Source: a virus. From it: DNA of 44,238 nt. The notes under the pieces are model-generated. The model was not told the origin of the DNA, ran no database searches, and saw only the letters and a list, made by a program, of their open reading frames with translations. Shown one piece after another: positions 22,336 through 29,821 of this stretch. The position numbers and the translations under genes were made by a program. Every line of letters starts with the position of its first letter. Positions within the stretch are counted from its first letter, which is position 1. Where the stretch lies: positions 1-44,238 of the IMG/VR virus record IMGVR_UViG_3300020119_000044; one strand, given 5' to 3'.

Positions 22336-24716
22336 CGACGACCCCGCTCGAAGCTACGCGCCGCGCTCGCGCCAACCCGCACGACCGCCCCGGTATTCTG
22401 GTGGAGGAACCCCTCGAAGCTACGGGCGTCCATCGCCTGGATGTAGAAGTGGTTGGTCATGTTGCCCCCGCCCATCGACCCGCCCGCAGCCGCCTGACGG
22501 ACGCTCTGTGCTAGAGACGCAGGAAGCACCATCTCATTCTTATGGATCATGGCGAGCTGATCGCTGGGGACGTTGTCCCATCCCCCGGCTGCTGAGTTCA
22601 GCAAGCCCTTGGCGGCTCCGTACACGGCCAGGCCCGCGCCAATGGCGATCATCCAGCCGTAGGGACCGTCCTGCGCAGCGCTGGCCATGGCCGCACTGCC
22701 TGCCTCGGCCGCATTGCCGCTGACCGTGGCCGCTGCGGTAGCCTTGCTGGATGCCAACTTGATGACCTCGGCCCTCACCCAGTCCAGGGCCATCTGGAGG
22801 ACCATCTCCTCGAACTTGCCAGCCGCGTCCTTCATGATAGCGGCCCACTTCTCAGACCAGGACTTTCCCGCATTGCTCATGGAGACGAACATGGACGCCC
22901 ACCCGGAGGTGACGCTATCCAAGTACCCCTTCCACTTGCTCTGCTGAGCGAGCACGAGCTGGTCGTTCATCTGGGTCATCTTGAGGGTGTGCTGTTGCTC
23001 CAGCTTCTCAATCGCCGAGAGCTTCTCCTGGTGCTTGACGGGGTCCAGCTCGAGAGCAGCCTGCTCGCGGGAGGCAGCGAGCATGATCTGGTACTTCTTC
23101 TCTTCAAGCTCCTGTAGGGCGATCAGCTCCTCCGCGTCGCTCTTGCCGTAGAGTTGCTTGGCCGTCTTGATGTCCTCAGTCCGCAGCTCCAGCTCAGCGA
23201 GCTCGGCGTCCCGTTCCATTTGCTGGCGCACCTCCCAGATCTTCCGCAGCTCGTCGTTCTGCTTCTGCTCCTCCTCGCGCACCTTGCCCAGCGCCTTGAC
23301 GTACTCGGCGGACTGGGCGCCCTTCACAGCCTTGACGCGCTCGGCCTCCTGCATCGCTATCGCTACGCGCCAGTCGGCGTCGTGCTGGGCGTCCTTGAGC
23401 TGCTCCTCGAACTCGGCCTTGTCCTCCGCGTCTTGCTTGACTCGCATCTCCTTCTTGGTCTTGTTGAGCTGCTCCCAGGCGTAGGACTCAGACTTGCTGC
23501 CCTTGGTCACCACATCTAGCTTGGCGGACCAGAACTCAGCCTCCTTAGCAAGACTCCACGTGTGGACCTCCTCCTCGGCGGCCTTGCGTTTCTCGAACTC
23601 GATCTTCAGGGCTGCCAGTTCCTCGTCGGGGCCTTTCTTATCCTTGGGGACAAAGTGATCTGAACCCTTGGGCCCAGCCCCGCCCGCTGCGCTGGCTTTC
23701 GAAAGTGACGTCACCACGTCCGAGTAAGTCAATGCCAGCTTAGCGTTCTCCTCTTCGAGCTTACGAGTGGCGATCGCGTCCGCCTCCTTGAAGGATATGT
23801 CACCCTTGAGCACGCGGGCAGACACGTCCATCACCGTGGTCAGCATGGACCAGTCGTGCGTGAGGTGCGCGATGGCAAGCCGGAGACCCGCCGTGCTGGT
23901 CCTGGCGAAGTCGATTGTGGGCTTCATGTTGTCTGCAAGGAAGGTGACGAACTCGGTGAGCACGGGCAGGAGCTGCTCGCCCACGGCCACCTTGAGCGCT
24001 TGGTTGTCAGTGCCCAGCCGACCCTCGGCCCGCTGAAACTCCTCCATCCCCTCAACAGCGTCCTCCCCGATCTTCACTCCGAACTCGTCGGCAGCCGCTT
24101 TGCCCGCCTCAAGATTGTCCACGAAACGCTTGATCTCAGCGCCTGCTGCCACGCCCGCGCGTCCCATAGCAAGCTGCATGAACTGGTTCCGCTCCCCGGC
24201 CGAGGTGAATTCATCAGCTCGCTGGGCGACGCGCTTGAGGTATTCCTCAAATGGCAGCGACAGAAGCTCTGCCTTGCTAGTCGCCAACCCCTGTTCCACA
24301 AGCTGATCCGCGTTGGCTTTGATGGCCCGCGTAGAGGAGCGGACCCAGCCCTCAAGCTGGTTCACACTACCGCCGATCATCTTGAAAGCAGCGTCCGCCG
24401 CGTTCAACTCGTCGTAAGTCAGCCCCGTCTCGTAGCTGAGCTTGTGGTAGCTCTCTGCCAGCTCAAGCGTCTCTTTGACGCTGTCCTTGACGAACTCCAG
24501 TCCCTCGTGGACGCCCTCGATCGCCAGACCGACCACAGCCAGTCCGGCGACCATGCTGACGGACATGTTACCGAGGGCGTCGCTGAGGGACCCCAGGTCC
24601 CCCTTCATGCCTGCGACGGCGGACTCCACGTGCTCCGCGCCCTTGTCGAAGCCGTCCACCAAGCCCTTCACGTTGGCGGTGATGCCTACTTCTACTGGGC
24701 GGGGCTGGTCGCTCAC
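22332..24716 (-). CDS. tail tape measure protein
   Basis: 794 aa, mostly helical. The N-terminal 350 residues contain Ala-rich hydrophobic helices (SVSMVAGLAVVGLAIEGV). Residues about 360-590 are charged coiled coil rich in Glu and Lys. A further hydrophobic, Ala-rich zone (SSKATAAATVSGNAAEAGSA) lies near residue 690, before a Gly-rich C terminus. This is the usual layout for a protein that sets tail length and forms a channel for DNA entry. At about 1.5 angstrom per residue the tail would be near 120 nm. GTG start overlapping the chaperone stop as GTGA. Confidence 0.92.
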   Translation of the reverse strand: MSDQPRPVEVGITANVKGLVDGFDKGAEHVESAVAGMKGDLGSLSDALGNMSVSMVAGLAVVGLAIEGVHEGLEFVKDSVKETLELAESYHKLSYETGLTYDELNAADAAFKMIGGSVNQLEGWVRSSTRAIKANADQLVEQGLATSKAELLSLPFEEYLKRVAQRADEFTSAGERNQFMQLAMGRAGVAAGAEIKRFVDNLEAGKAAADEFGVKIGEDAVEGMEEFQRAEGRLGTDNQALKVAVGEQLLPVLTEFVTFLADNMKPTIDFARTSTAGLRLAIAHLTHDWSMLTTVMDVSARVLKGDISFKEADAIATRKLEEENAKLALTYSDVVTSLSKASAAGGAGPKGSDHFVPKDKKGPDEELAALKIEFEKRKAAEEEVHTWSLAKEAEFWSAKLDVVTKGSKSESYAWEQLNKTKKEMRVKQDAEDKAEFEEQLKDAQHDADWRVAIAMQEAERVKAVKGAQSAEYVKALGKVREEEQKQNDELRKIWEVRQQMERDAELAELELRTEDIKTAKQLYGKSDAEELIALQELEEKKYQIMLAASREQAALELDPVKHQEKLSAIEKLEQQHTLKMTQMNDQLVLAQQSKWKGYLDSVTSGWASMFVSMSNAGKSWSEKWAAIMKDAAGKFEEMVLQMALDWVRAEVIKLASSKATAAATVSGNAAEAGSAAMASAAQDGPYGWMIAIGAGLAVYGAAKGLLNSAAGGWDNVPSDQLAMIHKNEMVLPASLAQSVRQAAAGGSMGGGNMTNHFYIQAMDARSFEGFLHQNTGAVVRVGASAARSFERGRR

Positions 24717-24934
24717 TTCTTTCCTCCGGTGAAGGCATTCACCATAGCTTTGACAGCGTCCGGCGGGGTGGGTTCGAACTTCCTAGGGGCGGAGCCCGTG
24801 GGCAGCCCCACGAGCTTCTTCATCAAAAGGTGTTGCGGAGGATTCTCCTTCCAGTAGTCGAGCAAGTCCAGGAGCACCGGCCACGGGGTGTCTTCAATTT
24901 GCTGGAAGGTCCATCCCGTGGTGGTGATGATCAT
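24713..24934 (-). CDS. tail assembly chaperone, downstream (T-like) frame
   Basis: 73 aa from its own ATG, but the frame stays open upstream to the end of the preceding gene and reads LGPLDWGRLYSMIITTTG before the ATG-led sequence. This extension looks coding, so the natural product is probably a -1 frameshift fusion with the gene at 24964-25254, as in lambda G and GT. The sequence TFQQIEDTPWPVLLDLLDYW is typical of the T region that binds the tape measure. Located directly upstream of the tape measure, as expected. Confidence 0.75.
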   Translation of the reverse strand: MIITTTGWTFQQIEDTPWPVLLDLLDYWKENPPQHLLMKKLVGLPTGSAPRKFEPTPPDAVKAMVNAFTGGKK

Positions 24935-24963
24935 TGAGTAGAGACGGCCCCAGTCTAAGGGGC

Positions 24964-25254
24964 CTAAGCTTCCCCCTCCTTGGGCTCCCGACCTCCCTGT
25001 GTCAGCCGGATGACATCTCCCACGGCTTGCTTGAGGTCTGGCATGGGCAGGTCCTCAAGGTCGTCGGAGGGAACGCCGAGGACCGCGGAGAGGAACTTGA
25101 CCGTGTTGTCGACCACGGCCACCGCGACCTCGGACCCCTTGCTAGAGAGCCCCTCCACCCCCGCGAAGTAAGCGGTGAGGTGGAGACGCACCTCCTTAGC
25201 CGTGAGGGCGCGTAGGGCGACCTCGGTACCGTCGTTGAGCTTGAGAGAGTTCAT
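24964..25254 (-). CDS. tail assembly chaperone, upstream (G-like) protein
   Basis: 96 aa. The ATG at 25254 is preferred over the in-frame opening at 25278, which lies inside the tube gene. It is 6 bp after the tube gene stop, with GGAG upstream. The protein is small, acidic and helical (LRALTAKEVRLHLTAYFAGV, DDLEDLPMPDLKQAVGDVI), with the size and place of the G-type chaperone between tail tube and tape measure. It coats the tape measure during tail assembly and is replaced by tube protein. A -1 shift near its end would extend it into the next frame. Confidence 0.78.
   Translation of the reverse strand: MNSLKLNDGTEVALRALTAKEVRLHLTAYFAGVEGLSSKGSEVAVAVVDNTVKFLSAVLGVPSDDLEDLPMPDLKQAVGDVIRLTQGGREPKEGEA
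24970..24978 (-). other. probable -1 ribosomal frameshift site
   Basis: On the minus strand the end of the upstream chaperone gene reads GAG GGG GAA GCT TAG. The five-G run (24972-24976) lets a GGG-decoding tRNA re-pair after a -1 slip, three codons before the stop, and the -1 frame enters the downstream chaperone without a stop. It is not a perfect X-XXY-YYZ heptamer, so the exact slip codon is uncertain; both frames overlap for some distance. Confidence 0.55.
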
Positions 25255-25259
25255 GGTGG

Positions 25260-25997
25260 TCACTCCGACTCGTACCACTCGATGACGTTTCCGCCAGCGT
25301 CGGCCGATGCGATGAAACTGATATCCTGCTCCGCCCAGTCCTCGCTCTTCATTCCGAACGCGAACTTGTCGAAGGCGACCTCGAAGAGCTTGACACCCCA
25401 GTGCTTGGTCGTGCCGTGGATGGCCGTATCGTTGAAGAGCATCAGCTTGAACGTGCTGGCCGTGCCCATGAGTTGATTGGTCAAGGTGACCGTGTTCCCG
25501 CCCGCGATCGTGTAGCTGTAGCTAATCTTGACCGCGAGGGTGGTGTCCGCAGCCGCGAAGGTGTACACGCCCGCAGCGCTGACCTTGTACTGGCCCGTTG
25601 TGGGGGTGCCACTCTGTACTTGCATCAGAGGAACGCCCGTGGCCGCGAAGGTCACACCGAGATCGTCCTTGAACGTGGCCGTCTGGGCGACGGTGATGGC
25701 GTAGGGGGTCCCCGGGATGGTGGCGCTCTCCTGGAAGATGGCCGTAGTGGTGCCGGTCGCGCTGGTAGAACCGACGAGTAGCGTGGCCATGATGGTGGAG
25801 AAGAGCTGGTGCGTCTTGGCCTTGCCGCTGATCTTGCCAGCCGCCTGGCCGAGCGCCTGAGCGTAGCGGAGCTGGCCCCGGAGCTCCTTTATGGAGCCGA
25901 GGTCCATGTCCAGCGCGACGTCCTTGAGAATGGTGAGCTGGACGGGGCCGGTGGAGGTCTCGATGACCACCTGTCCGATGCCGAAATTAGCTTGCAT
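25260..25997 (-). CDS. major tail tube protein
   Basis: 245 aa with AGGAGGCTGAC before the ATG. The start MQANFGIGQVVIETSTG, alternating beta strands, and an Ig-like central part (residues about 85-180, Thr/Gly/Ala-rich) fit a siphoviral tube subunit. The C-terminal part ends ISFIASADAGGNVIEWYESE. Position immediately before the chaperones and tape measure supports the call. It polymerises into the tail tube. Confidence 0.8.
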   Translation of the reverse strand: MQANFGIGQVVIETSTGPVQLTILKDVALDMDLGSIKELRGQLRYAQALGQAAGKISGKAKTHQLFSTIMATLLVGSTSATGTTTAIFQESATIPGTPYAITVAQTATFKDDLGVTFAATGVPLMQVQSGTPTTGQYKVSAAGVYTFAAADTTLAVKISYSYTIAGGNTVTLTNQLMGTASTFKLMLFNDTAIHGTTKHWGVKLFEVAFDKFAFGMKSEDWAEQDISFIASADAGGNVIEWYESE

Positions 25998-26006
25998 GTC
26001 AGCCTC

Positions 26007-26210
26007 CTAGAAGTGGGAGGCAAGGAGCTTCTTCAGCTTTTCCTTGGCCTCGTAGCAGTGGTTGTAGATGTGGCCGGGGACGGACCCGGGGCCGGTGAAG
26101 TGATCGCGGAACCAGTGTTCCACGGCCTCCTCGACTTCGGAGGGCAGCTCCTTGACCTTCTCCTCGATCTTCTCGAGTTCTTGTTCGCCCTTCTCTTTCC
26201 AGTCACTCAT
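26007..26210 (-). CDS. small acidic helical protein of unknown function
   Basis: A 67-aa, Glu/Lys-rich protein (EKGEQELEKIEEKVKELPSE) with a second helix including EHWFRDHFTG. TAGGAGGGCACC precedes the ATG. The charged first half could form a coiled coil. It lies between the tail terminator and tail tube genes, where many siphoviruses have no gene. A chaperone or minor tail role is a guess. Confidence 0.6.
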   Translation of the reverse strand: MSDWKEKGEQELEKIEEKVKELPSEVEEAVEHWFRDHFTGPGSVPGHIYNHCYEAKEKLKKLLASHF

Positions 26211-26219
26211 GGTGCCCTC

Positions 26220-26672
26220 CTAGGCTGTGGTGAGAATCTCGAGGCTCACCTTCGCGACCGCCTGGCCTTCGAAGATTCCCTCGTCCGTGGTTACATCGGT
26301 GATCCAGCAGTGCTCCACCGTCCCGCCCAGCGTGGTCGCGTACGGACTGTTCGGTTTGTTGCTCTCGTTGGGCTGTAACTCGAACGCGGTCTCCACAGCG
26401 TTGAGCAGGGCCGCGAGCTGTAGGCCGGGGGCAGCCTGGGGGTCCGCGTCGTTCCTGCAGTACACCCACAGAGCGGTCTCGATGCGCCAGCCCGTGGGCA
26501 GGCCCCGCGACTGGGTGGGTCTCTCGTTTCCGACCGGGATGAGGGCGACCGGCTGCTCCTCGGGCAGCACATTATCCCAATGCCTCCACTTGTTGCTCAC
26601 GCTCTTGAACCCCGCGATGCCCTGAAGACGGGTGACCAGGGCGTTGTAGATGGCGACGCGATCGATGCTCAT
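26220..26672 (-). CDS. tail terminator / head-tail joining protein
   Basis: 150 aa, ATGA overlap with the upstream neck gene. The N terminus MSIDRVAIYNALVTRLQGI and the beta-sheet core (QPVALIPVGNERPT, IETALWVYCRND) follow the usual tail-terminator fold, and the C terminus ISLEIL-like strand (AKVSLEILTTA) fits. These proteins cap the tail tube and join it to the head connector. The gene order connector, neck, terminator, tube supports the call. Confidence 0.72.
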   Translation of the reverse strand: MSIDRVAIYNALVTRLQGIAGFKSVSNKWRHWDNVLPEEQPVALIPVGNERPTQSRGLPTGWRIETALWVYCRNDADPQAAPGLQLAALLNAVETAFELQPNESNKPNSPYATTLGGTVEHCWITDVTTDEGIFEGQAVAKVSLEILTTA

Positions 26673-27151
26673 AGCTGATCTCCATCGAGGACACTAACCA
26701 GTCGAGCGCGGACTTGGTCGCGCATCTCGTCGAGGCTGCTGAGCAGGAAAGACCTGGGGGCGAAGTGCTTCATGGAAGGAGGATGCTCGGAGAAGTACTT
26801 CGCCAACGCTCCCGGAGTCTCCAGCGTGCGGGGACCGCCCCGCGCCCCTGCACCCACCTTGCGATCGAACCCGCGCTCCCAGTAGGCGCCGTAGTTCACC
26901 ACGGTGCCCACGAGGCCCGTGATGTTGTCCTCGGTGTCTATGACCTTCTGCGTGATGCTCCGCCGCAGGCGGCCCGTCTGGTTCTTCAACACCTGGCCGC
27001 TGAGCTTCTCGTCCTTGACCTTGCGCTGGAGCTCGATGGTCAGGAGCTTCACCTCCTTGAGCAGGGCCATGCGCTTCTTGCTCCCCAGCGCGAGCATGTC
27101 GCGCTTGAGAGTCTCCAGACCGACTACGCGGACGTCAAGGCCGTCGCTCAT
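26669..27151 (-). CDS. head-tail neck protein (HK97 gp10-like)
   Basis: 160 aa from the ATG at 27151, which overlaps the previous stop as ATGA; the frame extends to 27172 without a better signal. A helical first half (LETLKRDMLALGSKKRMALL) is followed by NQTGRLRRSITQKV, VGTVVNYGAYWERGF and HFAPRSFLLSSLDEM. The TGRLRRSI and YGAYWERG patterns are typical of gp10-type neck proteins. It forms part of the interface between portal-connector and tail. Confidence 0.8.
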   Translation of the reverse strand: MSDGLDVRVVGLETLKRDMLALGSKKRMALLKEVKLLTIELQRKVKDEKLSGQVLKNQTGRLRRSITQKVIDTEDNITGLVGTVVNYGAYWERGFDRKVGAGARGGPRTLETPGALAKYFSEHPPSMKHFAPRSFLLSSLDEMRDQVRARLVSVLDGDQL

Positions 27152-27897
27152 GCGGGCACCACCTTTCGCCACTGCTTGAGGTTGGTCTTCACGTCCTCGG
27201 GGACGTCCTTCTGCGAGTAGCTGACCGTCTCCGCCCCGCCCACGCTCTTGCTCACCTCACCCGTGCGGCTGCGCTCGCGGTACCGCAGAGCGATGATCTC
27301 GATGACAGACTCCTCCAGGTCCAGGGGAACCGACGTGTAGCCACCCACGTAGACCACTGTGCAGTTCATCAGCCCGCGAGCGAAGGTGTCTCCCTTGATA
27401 AAGGTGATCACGTCGCCGCTGAAGACGTAGTTGGTGGCAGGCACCAGCACCCCGCCCACGGTCACGCTAGTCACGCTCTGGATGGGGCCGTCCCCTACGA
27501 ACCACTTGGCTCCGCCATTACCGTCACGAGTCTCCGTGTACGTAGCTGTCAGGATGGTGCGGGACAACCACTGCTCGACCCACCGGCTAGCAGCCGTGAT
27601 GAACCTGCTGAGCAGTGGGTCGTCGCTGCTGGCGAAGCCATAGGACGAATAGGCCGTAAAGGCGGTCGTGTCCACCCCGATGCTGAAGTGGTCGGCGTCG
27701 ACCTTGGTGGCCGTGTACACGTTTCCGTTCACCTGGGTCATGCCCACAACCCCACTCAGGCCTACCTGCTGGCCCGTCACCAGCCCGTGCGCCACAGCGT
27801 TGACCACGCCAGGGTTCGCCTGGGTGATGCCCGCGATGGGCGCACCCTTCAGGCCTAGGTAGGCCTTGACGTTCGCCAGCGTGGTCAGGTCGCTCAC
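27148..27897 (-). CDS. head-tail connector with inserted FCCH-like domain
   Basis: 249 aa, GTG start overlapping the upstream stop. The N-terminal LTTLANVKAYLGL and DDPLLSRFITAASRWVEQWL helices are those of gp6-like connectors, but residues about 18-88 lie between them. This insert reads AVAHGLVTGQQVGLSGVVG, MTQVNGNVYTATKVDADHF, the pattern of the FCCH-type beta barrel seen in phage structural proteins. The C-terminal ELL-like helices include IEIIALRYRERSRTG. It forms the ring below the portal. Confidence 0.78.
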   Translation of the reverse strand: MSDLTTLANVKAYLGLKGAPIAGITQANPGVVNAVAHGLVTGQQVGLSGVVGMTQVNGNVYTATKVDADHFSIGVDTTAFTAYSSYGFASSDDPLLSRFITAASRWVEQWLSRTILTATYTETRDGNGGAKWFVGDGPIQSVTSVTVGGVLVPATNYVFSGDVITFIKGDTFARGLMNCTVVYVGGYTSVPLDLEESVIEIIALRYRERSRTGEVSKSVGGAETVSYSQKDVPEDVKTNLKQWRKVVPA

Positions 27898-28247
27898 TTC
27901 TGCTCCTTGTTACCTTCGGGGAACTCCTCGGCCAGCGCAAAAAGCTGGGCGATGCGGTTGTCCTTGTTACCGCTGAGCACGCGGAAGAAGGTCTCCTCAG
28001 CAAACTCGGTCAGGTCCTTGTTCGTCTTGTCCTTGATAGGGTGGAGGGACATGAGGATCGCCGGAAGCCCCGGCTCCGGCTCTTTCTCTTCGGACTCTTC
28101 CTCCTTCTCCTCCTGCACACCGGAGAACCCGTGCTCCTGCGCTGGCTCCAAGAACTCGGTAGGGATCTCGAACAGACCGTCCTCGCCGATGTCGAACTGC
28201 TGACCGCCGAAGGACGCGCTCCTAGTGCTGGGGTGCTTCATCTTCAT
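27894..28247 (-). CDS. uncharacterised acidic protein in the head-tail region
   Basis: 117 aa with GGGAGGACAAC before the ATG. Residues 1-35 contain FGGQQFDIGEDGLFEIP. Residues about 42-60 are a Glu/Lys/Pro-rich linker (EEKEEESEEKEPEPG). The C-terminal half is helical (DKTNKDLTEFAEETFFRVL). No family recognised. Between capsid and connector genes; a head completion or minor capsid role is plausible. A strong hairpin precedes it. Confidence 0.65.
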   Translation of the reverse strand: MKMKHPSTRSASFGGQQFDIGEDGLFEIPTEFLEPAQEHGFSGVQEEKEEESEEKEPEPGLPAILMSLHPIKDKTNKDLTEFAEETFFRVLSGNKDNRIAQLFALAEEFPEGNKEQK

Positions 28248-28261
28248 GTTGTCCTCCCTGT

Positions 28262-28290
28262 GGCGGGGCGCTGAGGGTAGCCGCCCCGCC
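28262..28290 (-). other. GC-rich hairpin after the major capsid gene
   Basis: GGCGGGGCG (28262-28270) pairs with CGCCCCGCC (28282-28290), a 9-bp perfect stem with an 11-nt loop, 15 bp after the capsid stop on the minus strand. No T-run follows, so termination would be weak. It may stabilise or delimit the capsid mRNA. Confidence 0.6.
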
Positions 28291-28305
28291 CGAAGAGCCG
28301 CGTGG

Positions 28306-29784
28306 TTACGGGGCGATGTTGGCGATGATGCCCATGGAGGCCGGGAAGTAGTGCTGGAAGAGTGAGTCGTTGTAGACCCCGTACTCCCACTTCCTGGTCT
28401 TCAGCGGCCACTCGGTCGCGTAGTAGGCCTTCCGCTCCTTGATCTGGTACACGTTCCCCACGCCCGTGAGGGGGTAGGGAATGCGGTCGCTGATGGCGAG
28501 CAGCGTGCCCTGGGGCAGGTAGGGGTGGGTCTCCATGGGGATGACCTCGCCCGTCACCGGGTTGAGGATCTCGGTGACCATGGCGCCCGCGCTGATGCCT
28601 CCGTGCGGGGACTGGGCGTCCATGTTCAGGCGGATCAGGGGGGCTCCACCGTTCTTCACCACGAGGTTGGAGATGTTCCGGCTCTCGCGCGAGCTAACGA
28701 GGATGCGCGTGGGGCCGAGCCGGAGGGTGTCGTACATGGTCTGGAACATGTCGTTCAGCTCGGTGATGCCGCCCGCTCCGTCGCTCGTGAGCTGGGTGCC
28801 CGTGCCCGCAGTGCCCGTGGCCAGGCTCTTGAAGTAAGCGTTGGAGCCGCTCTTCAGCGCCTGGTACAGGAAGCCGTCGTACTGGTAGGTGGCGTCGTCG
28901 CTGTAGTCGGTGCTGGCGAGGGCGCTGGCAGCCTGGGTCGTGGTGGCATAGGCCGTGAGGACCACCGAGTTGATAGTGGTGATGGCCGCGAGCTTCTCGG
29001 AACCAGCGGTCGCGCCGCAATACCAGGCGTAGGCGAACGCGCCCTTGACGGCCGTGACCGTGGCCGCGATGCTGCCAGTGGTACCCGTGACGCTCACGGT
29101 TGCGTTGGCGCTCTTGATCGCCGTGCCCCCGTTGAGGGTGTCGCTGGAGCCGTCAGCGTTGGTCCTCGCGATGGTCTGCACCACACCACCCGCGACGGTC
29201 GCGTTCTTGTAGCCGTCGTAGCTGAGGGCGACGCAGATCACGCTCGCAGCCGCCTGGGTGGCCATGCTGCCAGCGCTGCCAGCGGTCAGGCTGGGCGTGG
29301 GCGTGGTGCCCAGGGCCGTGCTGGCGTTGCCGCCGAGCAGCATGTTCTCTTCCATGATCATGAAGGACTGGAGCAACCCGAGGGTCGCGTCGGCCTTCAC
29401 ATTCTCGAAGTACTCGGCCGCGTAGTCGGCATCGAAGGTCACGTAGTCCTCAAGACCCAGGCCGATATACGCTGCGGTGAGGCTCGCGGTCGTGGTGGTG
29501 ATCACTCCGCCCCGCTGCCCCTCGCTCACTCCGCCTTTGGTGCCAGCTGTGTTGATGCCCGTGATGGTCTTCCAGCGCGTGGCGGTGTCGCCTCGGCCCG
29601 CGACCCGGGGGCAGCGGTTGCGAAGGGGAGACAACACGGGGTACAGCTTGATGGCCGGAGCCTGAAGGTCGTAGTTGACCAGACCGAGCGCCTGGTTGAA
29701 TGCCTTGCGGAGGTTGTCGCTCCCCCTGATGTCGAGGATTGCCGCCTTCGCGGCATCCAAGGTGTCCTGAACAGATCCGCGCAT
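28306..29784 (-). CDS. major capsid protein (HK97 fold) with Ig-like insertion
   Basis: 492 aa, ATG after AAGGAGACCGCT. The N-arm and spine region includes YPVLSPLRNRCPRVAGRGD and the C-terminal part has ETHPYLPQGTLLAISDRIPYP, YYATEWPLKTRKWEYGVY and EL-type ends, typical for HK97-like major capsid proteins. Residues about 175-300 are Ala/Thr/Gly-rich and beta in nature (NATVSVTGTTGSIAATVTAV), consistent with an Ig-like insertion exposed on the shell. It is flanked by two hairpins and follows the protease-scaffold gene. Confidence 0.88.
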   Translation of the reverse strand: MRGSVQDTLDAAKAAILDIRGSDNLRKAFNQALGLVNYDLQAPAIKLYPVLSPLRNRCPRVAGRGDTATRWKTITGINTAGTKGGVSEGQRGGVITTTTASLTAAYIGLGLEDYVTFDADYAAEYFENVKADATLGLLQSFMIMEENMLLGGNASTALGTTPTPSLTAGSAGSMATQAAASVICVALSYDGYKNATVAGGVVQTIARTNADGSSDTLNGGTAIKSANATVSVTGTTGSIAATVTAVKGAFAYAWYCGATAGSEKLAAITTINSVVLTAYATTTQAASALASTDYSDDATYQYDGFLYQALKSGSNAYFKSLATGTAGTGTQLTSDGAGGITELNDMFQTMYDTLRLGPTRILVSSRESRNISNLVVKNGGAPLIRLNMDAQSPHGGISAGAMVTEILNPVTGEVIPMETHPYLPQGTLLAISDRIPYPLTGVGNVYQIKERKAYYATEWPLKTRKWEYGVYNDSLFQHYFPASMGIIANIAP

Positions 29785-29802
29785 AGCGGTCTCCTTTGGA
29801 TG

Positions 29803-29818
29803 TCCCGGATTGCCGGGA
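29803..29818 (-). other. short hairpin before the major capsid gene
   Basis: TCCCGG (29803-29808) and CCGGGA (29813-29818) form a 6-bp stem with a 4-nt loop in the 37-bp gap between the protease-scaffold stop and the capsid start. There is no T-run. With the larger hairpin after the capsid gene it brackets the capsid message. Confidence 0.4.
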
Positions 29819-29821
29819 AGG

